Assembly: GCA_016764135.1 (NCBI GenBank)
Contig: JAESSL010000291.1
Span: forward strand, 1 to 11,143
Direction: 5' to 3'
Origin: Alphaproteobacteria bacterium
GTDB lineage: Bacteria; Pseudomonadota; Alphaproteobacteria; UBA8366; GCA-2717185
Length of the DNA stretch: 11,143 nucleotides
Under the pieces are notes generated by a model. It saw only the letters and a list, made by a program, of their open reading frames with translations. It had not been told where the DNA came from and searched no databases. A program made the position numbers and the translations under genes. Shown here in pieces: positions 6,391 to 11,143 of the stretch; within the stretch, counting starts at the first letter, position 1, and the number at the start of each line of letters is the position of its first letter.

Positions 6391-6419
6391 AAATAAAGGC
6401 GCGTTCCAAAAAACGCGCC
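6391..6419 (-). terminator. Rho-independent terminator after small membrane protein gene
   Basis: Read on the minus strand, GGCGCGTT (6419-6412) pairs perfectly with AACGCGCC (6405-6398) around the 6-nt loop TTTTGG, followed by TTTATTT (6397-6391). It is 60 bp past the stop of the 50-codon gene and is the natural end of the reductase and small-protein transcript. Confidence 0.75.
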
Positions 6420-6479
6420 AATACTTGTATCAACCACCCGTTTTAACCGATGATCTGAATTTCAGGTTCGTGGGTTCGG

Positions 6480-6632
6480 CTACATGCCACCTCCCCAAAA
6501 ACTGATTTTCGTGGCGGGCAACGCCCATTTGAACATCACGAACACAATCGCCGCGCCAAGGCCATAACCGCCCAGCGTGGTCCAGATATTCATCCGATCC
6601 GGCATCGGTTCGTTTGGATCTTCTTCAAGCAT
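6480..6632 (-). CDS. Small single-span membrane protein (50 aa), unknown function
   Basis: A 50-codon gene with three supports. GGGAG lies 8 nt before ATG 6632, a rho-independent terminator follows its stop, and the translated protein makes biological sense. Residues 1-13 are acidic and polar (MLEEDPNEPMPDR). A hydrophobic helix spans about 16-38 (IWTTLGGYGLGAAIVFVMFKW uses small Gly/Ala packing residues). The tail is TKISFWGGGM. The acidic N-terminus and the K35/K42 side suggest N-out, C-in orientation by the positive-inside rule, though weakly. It lies 71 bp downstream of the aldo/keto reductase on the same strand and may share its transcript. I recognise no family. It could be a subunit or stabiliser of a membrane complex encoded elsewhere, but nothing here shows which. 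Confidence 0.7.
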   Translation of the reverse strand: MLEEDPNEPMPDRMNIWTTLGGYGLGAAIVFVMFKWALPATKISFWGGGM

Positions 6633-6703
6633 CTTTACTCTCCCATTTCACTGTGGAGTATCGACTAAATAGCAAGCCGGGTCAACGAATACGCGGCGGA
6701 CGC

Positions 6704-7648
6704 TTACGCGCTAACCGCATCAATTTTATCGATGTCGGCCTTATCCAGCGTTACGTCCACAGCCTTCACCAACTCGGCCAGTTGATCCATATTCGTGGCG
6801 CTGGCGATTGGGGCCGTCACGCTGGGGCGCGCCATCAACCAGGCAAGCGCAATCTGCCCCGGTTTGGCGTTGTGTTTCTCGGCAACCTCGTCCAGCGCGG
6901 CGACAATGGCGAACCCTTTGTCGTTAAGATATTTCTCAACCCGGGGCGCCCGAATTTGTCCCGCCAGATCATCCTTGGAGCGATATTTCCCGGTCAGGAA
7001 GCCGCTGGCCAATGAATAGAACCCGATGACGCCGATATTCTCTTCCAGACACAGTTCCTCCAGCGCGCCCTCAAACGTATCGCGTTCCACAAGACTATAA
7101 AGCGGTTGCAGGCTCTGATAGCGTGGCAGGCCGGTTTTGCTCAGATCCAGCGCTTCCTTCAATCGCTCGGCGGAGAAATTAGACGCGCCGATTTCCCGCA
7201 CTTTGCCCTGCTCGATCAACTTCGCATAAGCCTCCAGCGTGGCTTCCACCGGGGTGTCCGGATCATCCTTATGGGATTGATACAAATCGATATAATTTGT
7301 TTTTAAGCGACGCAGGGACGCCTCGACCGCTTCCACCATATATTTCGGCGACAGCCCGACCATGCCCGGCCCCATCTCCATGCCAAACTTCGTAGCGATC
7401 ACCAAATCATCGCGCTTGCCCCGACGCGCTAGCCAATTGCCAATGACCACTTCCGACTCGCCGCCCTCGTTGCCATCATGCCACCGGGAGTACACATCCG
7501 CCGTGTCGATAAAGTTGAACCCCGCGTCGACAAATCCGTCCAGAATCCGAAACGACGTCGCCTCGTCGGCGGTCCAGCCAAAAATATTGCCGCCAAAACT
7601 GATGGGGCTGACCATCAACGACGAAGATCCCAACTGCCGGTTTTCCAT
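6704..7648 (-). CDS. Aldo/keto reductase family oxidoreductase
   Basis: This 314-residue NAD(P)H-dependent reductase has the usual length and a complete (beta/alpha)8 sequence pattern. The catalytic tetrad is D48 and Y53 in FIDTADVYS, K87 in ATKFG and H126 in LYQSHKDD. SNFSAERL and the C-terminal IASATNMDQLAELV (matching the family's G/A-T-xxxQL loop) form the cofactor pocket. Such enzymes reduce aldehydes or ketones in the cytosol. ATG 7648 has AAGGGA about 11 nt upstream. A perfect inverted repeat, 7677-7696, lies 28 bp upstream of the start and may be an operator. The small membrane protein gene follows on the same strand. The substrate is unknown; the branch looks like YajO/PdxI-type or voltage-gated-channel-beta-like general reductases. 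Confidence 0.95.
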   Translation of the reverse strand: MENRQLGSSSLMVSPISFGGNIFGWTADEATSFRILDGFVDAGFNFIDTADVYSRWHDGNEGGESEVVIGNWLARRGKRDDLVIATKFGMEMGPGMVGLSPKYMVEAVEASLRRLKTNYIDLYQSHKDDPDTPVEATLEAYAKLIEQGKVREIGASNFSAERLKEALDLSKTGLPRYQSLQPLYSLVERDTFEGALEELCLEENIGVIGFYSLASGFLTGKYRSKDDLAGQIRAPRVEKYLNDKGFAIVAALDEVAEKHNAKPGQIALAWLMARPSVTAPIASATNMDQLAELVKAVDVTLDKADIDKIDAVSA

Positions 7649-7676
7649 GACTGATTCGTCCCTTCAAAACATTTTC

Positions 7677-7696
7677 GGCCAATTTTTCCATTGGCC
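7677..7696. promoter_or_regulatory. Perfect inverted repeat upstream of aldo/keto reductase
   Basis: GGCCAAT (7677-7683) and ATTGGCC (7690-7696) form a 7-bp-arm dyad around TTTTCC. It sits 28-48 bp upstream of the reductase start codon, where it could be an operator or a leader hairpin. No long T-run follows on either strand, so it is not a convincing terminator. Confidence 0.45.
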
Positions 7697-7782
7697 TAAT
7701 TCAAGAAAATTACCGCCTGAAATAGCGTTGGAAACACAATAGACATGGCTCGGCTTGGCCGCAATCCGATTACCGGTATAAG

Positions 7783-7811
7783 CTGATTATTCAGTACGTA
7801 GATCCCATAAT
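7783..7811 (+). promoter_or_regulatory. Candidate promoter of cupin gene
   Basis: CATAAT at 7806-7811 matches the -10 consensus at 5 of 6 positions. CTGATT 17 bp upstream (7783-7788) matches the -35 at only 3 of 6. It lies 15 bp before the cupin start codon, so the transcript would have a very short leader, consistent with the weak ribosome binding site seen there. Confidence 0.3.
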
Positions 7812-7826
7812 CTAAAAGAAAACGTC

Positions 7827-8177
7827 ATGAAACTCGTGCGCGCCTATACCGGTTCCGACGGAGAAACTCATCTGGAGGTTCGTTCCGAAGCTGATTTCAA
7901 CTTTGTTGAGCGCGACAACACGCGCACGGCGGTTGAGGACGCGACCGGGCTAGTCTTCGCCATGCGCCCGGATGGGTATTTCTCGGACTTTCACAATGCG
8001 CCACGTCGGCAATATGTGTTTTATCTCCAATGCCGCGTCGAAATTGGTCTTGGCGACGGCTCGACCATGATCATGGAGCCCGGCGATGTCTTGTTGGCGG
8101 AAGACACGACCGGGCGCGGGCATTCCTCCCGCGTTCTTCAGGGCGGCATGTGCGCTTTTGTGCGGTTGGAGCCGTAA
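7827..8177 (+). CDS. Small cupin-fold protein
   Basis: This 116-residue single-domain protein has a recognisable cupin core: FHNAPRRQYVFYLQCRVEI (about 55-73) and a second strand pair with MEPGDVLLAEDTTGRGH (about 83-99), the PGD turn being the cupin motif 2 hallmark. H56 and H99 are the most plausible polar residues in the barrel. The canonical HxH of metal-binding cupins is not clear, so a metal site is uncertain. It is cytosolic, with no signal peptide. ATG 7827 has only a weak purine stretch (AAAAGAAAAC) upstream. The gene converges on the aldolase with 9 bp between stops. Similar small cupins often sit beside catabolic enzymes, but the role is unknown. Confidence 0.82.
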   Translation: MKLVRAYTGSDGETHLEVRSEADFNFVERDNTRTAVEDATGLVFAMRPDGYFSDFHNAPRRQYVFYLQCRVEIGLGDGSTMIMEPGDVLLAEDTTGRGHSSRVLQGGMCAFVRLEP

Positions 8178-8186
8178 GCGCCGGCG

Positions 8187-9053
8187 TTAGCCCGCTCGTC
8201 CGGTCAGCTTCAAACCTTTGTCGAGCCCCGGCGTTGTGCGCACCGGGCCGGACATAAGGAAGGTATATCCCTCTTCCAGAATGCGCTCGATGTTGTCAGC
8301 GTCCACATGCGGGTGGCCGACAGCGACGCCATTTTCCTTACAGGTGCTGACGATTTGCGCCATTGCGTCGCGCACGATCGGATGGTCGTATTGCCGGGGA
8401 TAGCCCAGCTCCTGACTTAAATCGCCTTCGCCAATCAGAATCGCGCCGATACCCGGTACGTTCTTCAGCATGTCGTCCAGGTTTTCGATGCCCTTGGTGT
8501 CTTCAATCATCAAAATGGCGAAAATTTCACCCTCCGGCGCCAGCGGCCAGACATCGGCCTTTTTGTAATACGCCTGCTGCCCCAGTCCCCAGTAGCGCAT
8601 CGCCGTACCGGGGCCATCGCCGCGCAGTCCGGCAGGTTCGTACAAAGGCGCGTCTTTCAACCGGGGATACCGGCACGCCGCAATCGCGTTATAGGCTTCC
8701 TCAACCGTGGCGACATGGGGCCAGATGACGCCATACACGCCCATATCGAGCGCCTGTTTGGCTTGCCATTGTGCAACTTCGCCGCCATTGGGCGGGACGC
8801 GCACCATTGGCGCCACGGCGGGCGCGACCGAACCGGATTCAGCGATCTGGGCGCGGTTCAACATATATTGCAGACAATCCCGCAGGGTCTCGGCGCTCCA
8901 CGGATTGTGCTCCATCTCAAATACCACACCGTCATATTTGGATGTGGCGAAGGACAACGCCGAATTCACATCTGGCGCCGAAAAGGAGGTAAAGGCGGGC
9001 TTTCCGGATTCAAGCGCTCGGATGACCCCGTTCAATCGTGTGGAATTCGACAT
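8187..9053 (-). CDS. HpcH/HpaI family aldolase
   Basis: This 288-residue TIM-barrel class II aldolase resembles 2,4-dihydroxyhept-2-ene-1,7-dioate aldolase. Alignable active-site residues are H49 in FEMEHNP, R85 in MVRVPP, and the metal ligands E184 in LMIEDTKGIENL and D211 in GEGDLSQELG. The usual short segment between RYP and RGxGP is expanded here (RYP at 128-130, RGDGPG at 144-149) and followed by a Tyr- and Trp-rich stretch to about 170. The enzyme is therefore longer than E. coli HpaI and probably has another substrate. Such enzymes cleave or form 2-keto-acid aldols, giving pyruvate or a similar product. AAAGGCG precedes ATG 9053 by about 6 nt. It diverges from the second dioxygenase across a 109-bp gap with paired 9-bp repeats. 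Confidence 0.92.
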   Translation of the reverse strand: MSNSTRLNGVIRALESGKPAFTSFSAPDVNSALSFATSKYDGVVFEMEHNPWSAETLRDCLQYMLNRAQIAESGSVAPAVAPMVRVPPNGGEVAQWQAKQALDMGVYGVIWPHVATVEEAYNAIAACRYPRLKDAPLYEPAGLRGDGPGTAMRYWGLGQQAYYKKADVWPLAPEGEIFAILMIEDTKGIENLDDMLKNVPGIGAILIGEGDLSQELGYPRQYDHPIVRDAMAQIVSTCKENGVAVGHPHVDADNIERILEEGYTFLMSGPVRTTPGLDKGLKLTGRAG

Positions 9054-9090
9054 GCTGACGCCTTTCTAGGGAGGGATAAAATCGACTCTT

Positions 9091-9120
9091 GCGATACGCT
9101 TGTCATTATTGGCGATACGC
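9091..9120. promoter_or_regulatory. Paired 9-bp direct repeats, 21 bp apart, in divergent promoter region
   Basis: GCGATACGC occurs exactly at 9091-9099 and again at 9112-9120. The start-to-start distance of 21 bp is two DNA helical turns, so both sites would face the same side. Each copy is itself a short dyad (GCG-ATA-CGC). The gap is shared by the aldolase (minus) and the dioxygenase (plus), making this a good candidate binding site for a regulator of both. Confidence 0.5.
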
Positions 9121-9162
9121 GAGACGATGAAAAGCACAAGCAACCACGCCAAGGATTCCACC

Positions 9163-10239
9163 ATGAGCGAAGTTCACACAGCCCCGATTTCGGATAAAAG
9201 CGTCTGGACCGGCGCGACATTAGAAGCCGACCGTTCCTGGGAATATGAATTCAGCGCAGCGCAAGTCACGGCGCTGGAGGACGCCTTGGCGGGTGTCCGC
9301 AAGCAAGGGCTGTCGCTGCCGGAAGTGAACAGAGACAACTTTCCCTTGCCCGAATTATCCACCCTGTTGAGCGCTGTCTCAAGCGAGCTGCGCGCGGGCC
9401 GTGGCTTTGCGCTTATGCATGGCTTTCCGGTCGCCGCGCATGATTACGACGACCGGGCGCTCCTGTATTGGGGGCTTTGCAGCCATATTGGCGTTGGGAT
9501 CACGCAAAACAGCGAGGCCGGATTCATCCATTATGTCACCGATGGGGCGCTGCGCCCACAACAGGGAAAGCGCGGCGTCGGGTTCCCCAAAGAATCGCGA
9601 CTGCATGTGGATTTGATGGATATCGTGACCTTGCTCTGCGCGCGTCAGGCTAAGGACGATCCCCATAGCTGGGTTGCGAGTTCGACGATGATCCACAATG
9701 AAGTCGCCAGACGGAGGCCCGACGCCCTGCCCCGCCTGTATGAAGGGTTTGAATGGGGTCGGATGGATGAACATGGTGCAGAGGAGACTGCGACATCCGG
9801 GTACAAGGTGCCGCTCTTCAGCAACGCAGACGGCTTTGTGTCATGCCAATACAATCGCGCCTGGATCAACAACGCAAATACCCAGCGAAAGATATCGATG
9901 CCAGATGATGATTCAGCGCTTCTGGATCTCATCGATGACATTGCGGCGGACGTCCGGCTGGAAATCCCGTTTCATGCTGGCGATATCCAGTTTTGTAACA
10001 ATTACACGGTGTTGCATGGGCGGGCGGCGCACGCACAGGAACCAAACGAAGACCAGAAACGGGTTCTGATGCGCATTTGGCTCGATATGCCCGATTTCCG
10101 AAAATTTACCGACGAGGCGATTATCCGTCACGGAATTGGACGCCATGGACAGCTGGGTTGGACCGCCGCTGATATCGCCGCGGGGCGAAACGCCGCTCCC
10201 CGTCAACGACGCGCTGACGGGGCGGTGTCGTTCGCCTGA
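9163..10239 (+). CDS. TauD/TfdA family Fe(II)/2-oxoglutarate dioxygenase (second, distinct)
   Basis: This 358-residue protein has the Fe(II)/2OG triad H148 and D150 in SRLHVDLMD and distal H285 in NYTVLHGRAAH. R300 or R304 in QKRVLMRIWLDMP is the expected 2-oxoglutarate-binding arginine. It belongs to the longer branch of the superfamily and is not a close copy of the dioxygenase at 1383-2234: the HxD context differs (LHVD against WHTD), and it has a longer N-terminal part and C-terminal tail. ATG 9163 is preferred because AAGGA lies 7 nt upstream. Starts at 9100 or 9127 would add 21 or 12 residues without a good site. It is divergent from the HpcH/HpaI aldolase and convergent with the exported hydrolase, 13 bp between stops. 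The substrate is unknown. Confidence 0.9.
   Translation: MSEVHTAPISDKSVWTGATLEADRSWEYEFSAAQVTALEDALAGVRKQGLSLPEVNRDNFPLPELSTLLSAVSSELRAGRGFALMHGFPVAAHDYDDRALLYWGLCSHIGVGITQNSEAGFIHYVTDGALRPQQGKRGVGFPKESRLHVDLMDIVTLLCARQAKDDPHSWVASSTMIHNEVARRRPDALPRLYEGFEWGRMDEHGAEETATSGYKVPLFSNADGFVSCQYNRAWINNANTQRKISMPDDDSALLDLIDDIAADVRLEIPFHAGDIQFCNNYTVLHGRAAHAQEPNEDQKRVLMRIWLDMPDFRKFTDEAIIRHGIGRHGQLGWTAADIAAGRNAAPRQRRADGAVSFA
10198..10222. other. Perfect hairpin inside the 3' end of the dioxygenase gene
   Basis: CCCCGTCA (10198-10205) and TGACGGGG (10215-10222) form a perfect 8-bp stem with a 9-nt loop. It lies in the last 15 codons of the gene. No T-run follows on either strand, so it is not a standard intrinsic terminator, but it could slow exonucleases or aid termination between the two convergent genes. 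Confidence 0.45.
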
Positions 10240-10252
10240 ATTAGGTTGACTG

Positions 10253-10990
10253 TCAGTTTAAGTTTTTATCGAGAAATGCGCTAAAGGCGTTCCAGGATTG
10301 CGTGTCGGCGATTTTGCGATACCGAGACGACCCAAACACCGTGAAGGCGTGCGGCGCGCCGGAGTAAACCTGCATTTCATACGGGATTCCGGCTGTTTCC
10401 AGCGTTCGCGACAGCGCTGCTACGTGATCCATGGTGATCGACGTATCCGCCCCGCCATGCGCAATTAAAAGCGGCGGCGTATTTGTGGGAAAGCTTTGCC
10501 CTGCCGGCGTCGATAACCCGCCATGGAAGGTGGCGTATCCGGCGATGTTTTCGCCCTTGCCGGAGCGCGCCAGCTCCAACGTCGCAGAGCCGCCAAAGCA
10601 ATACCCCATGATAACCGCCCTGCCCGCGCCCTTTTTGCGCGCTTCCGCCAGACCCGCCAGGATCAACCGACGCATCTTCGCCCGGTCCTTATAAAGCTTT
10701 CCAACTTCGGCTTTCTTTGCGCCCCGATCTTTAGGCCGATTGTCTTTTCCGTACAGATCAATTGCAAAGGCGTCATATCCCATTGCGGCCAGCATATCGG
10801 CGCGTTTGAATTCATAACCCGTCAATCCGTCCCAATCATGGATGACGAGTACCAGTCCTTTAGCGGAGCCGCGCGCCTCTGCGCGATACCCTTCATAGGC
10901 GGCGCCATCCACGCGATACGTCACCAACTCTCCAGCTTGCGCCTGAAATCCGAAAAAGAACGCACATAAAAATGCAAATGTCGCTTTCAT
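10253..10990 (-). CDS. Dienelactone hydrolase family protein with signal peptide
   Basis: This 245-residue alpha/beta hydrolase has an N-terminal export signal (about 1-19: K2 then a Phe/Leu/Ala core, likely cleavage after AQA). It should act in the periplasm, unlike the cytosolic paralogue at 642-1337. The triad is C131 in GYCFGG, D182 in HGGADTSIT and H214 in GAPHAFTVFG. The conserved glutamate near residue 36 of classical dienelactone hydrolase is replaced by the IHDWDGL segment (50-56), as is usual in this branch. AAGGGGAAG lies directly before ATG 10990. It is 73 bp downstream of a histidine kinase gene on the same strand, so it may be in its operon. It probably hydrolyses an ester or lactone; the substrate is not known. 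Confidence 0.92.
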   Translation of the reverse strand: MKATFAFLCAFFFGFQAQAGELVTYRVDGAAYEGYRAEARGSAKGLVLVIHDWDGLTGYEFKRADMLAAMGYDAFAIDLYGKDNRPKDRGAKKAEVGKLYKDRAKMRRLILAGLAEARKKGAGRAVIMGYCFGGSATLELARSGKGENIAGYATFHGGLSTPAGQSFPTNTPPLLIAHGGADTSITMDHVAALSRTLETAGIPYEMQVYSGAPHAFTVFGSSRYRKIADTQSWNAFSAFLDKNLN

Positions 10991-11042
10991 AACTTCCCCT
11001 TGAACGTATCAATGCGACAGATGCAGGCGCCGCAAATATCAG

Positions 11043-11055
11043 TACTGTCTCAGTA
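11043..11055. other. Small dyad between histidine kinase stop and hydrolase start
   Basis: TACTG-TCT-CAGTA is a perfect 5-bp-arm dyad 8 bp past the kinase stop codon. It could be an operator half of a promoter for the hydrolase or a weak hairpin. There is no adjacent T-run, so it is not a clear terminator. Confidence 0.25.
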
Positions 11056-11063
11056 GAATTTAT

Positions 11064-11143
11064 TTAAGCATTTCCACAGGGTAAAATCACCGTCACTTTG
11101 GCGCCCATCCCTTCCGGACTTTCAATTTTTAATTCTCCGTCGT
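11064..11143 (-). CDS. C-terminal end of a sensor histidine kinase (partial)
   Basis: Only the last 26 codons are in the window; the start lies beyond the right edge. The readable end is DGELKIESPEGMGAKVTVIL followed by PCGNA and a TAA at 11066-11064. The pattern GELxIxSxxGxGxxVTVxLP is the G2-box end of the HATPase domain of two-component histidine kinases, which binds ATP and autophosphorylates a His. The sensor input and partner regulator cannot be seen. The signal peptide-bearing hydrolase follows 73 bp downstream on the same strand. Confidence 0.8.
   Translation of the reverse strand, partial: DGELKIESPEGMGAKVTVILPCGNA

Noticed and set aside
8179..8186. CGCCGGCG palindrome between convergent stops
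   Set aside because: An 8-bp GC palindrome without a loop or T-run is expected by chance in this base composition.
8363..9197. Several plus-strand frames opposite the aldolase
   Set aside because: They overlap one another and are antisense to an aldolase with intact active-site residues.
1..11143. CRISPR array, tRNA, rRNA, IS element or phage genes
   Set aside because: No regularly spaced repeat array, no tRNA cloverleaf, no transposase and no terminal inverted repeats with target duplications were seen.

Overview
The window reads as chromosomal DNA of an alphaproteobacterium, probably a marine or other free-living heterotroph. The evidence is a DctP-type TRAP transporter, two TauD/TfdA-type dioxygenases, a multidomain rhodanese, moderate GC content (roughly mid-50s % by eye) and dense metabolic genes with clear GGAG/AAGG ribosome binding sites. 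The order or genus cannot be named from the sequence. I see no phage, IS, tRNA, rRNA or CRISPR.

Region 1 (1-5731) is a divergent metabolic module. On the minus strand, reading leftward from 2234, are a TauD/TfdA Fe(II)/2-oxoglutarate dioxygenase, a cytosolic dienelactone-hydrolase-family enzyme and a multidomain rhodanese cut by the window edge. On the plus strand, from 2662, is a complete tripartite TRAP transporter (dctP-dctQ-dctM order) that ends at a strong intrinsic terminator. A 427-bp regulatory region separates the two arms. It holds a perfect TATAAT abutting a 15-bp dyad, a second promoter candidate and several inverted repeats. A 10-bp hairpin sits between the binding-protein gene and the permease genes. 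The likely logic is that the transporter imports a carboxylate, which the dioxygenase and hydrolase then process; the rhodanese hints at sulfur. The substrate is not determinable here.

Region 2 (5732-7826) is looser. It has an unrecognised minus-strand ORF beside a short tandem duplication. An aldo/keto reductase (minus) is followed by a 50-codon single-span membrane protein gene and by two hairpins with U-tracts that look like tandem terminators. A perfect 7-bp-arm dyad lies just upstream of the reductase.

Region 3 (7827-10239) holds a small cupin-fold protein (plus), an HpcH/HpaI-family aldolase (minus) and a second, different TauD/TfdA dioxygenase (plus). The last two diverge from a 109-bp gap that carries a 9-bp direct repeat spaced exactly 21 bp, which suggests joint control.

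Region 4 (10240-11143, minus strand) has a second dienelactone-hydrolase-family protein, this one with a signal peptide, preceded by the last codons of a sensor histidine kinase cut by the window edge.

Overall the window has two oxygenases, two DLH hydrolases, an aldolase, a reductase and a cupin around one TRAP uptake system. This is an accessory catabolic neighbourhood made of known families in an arrangement whose substrate is unknown. Nothing here proves a novel system. The best leads are the divergent TRAP/dioxygenase module with its operator-like dyad, the small membrane protein and its terminators, and the repeats in the control regions.
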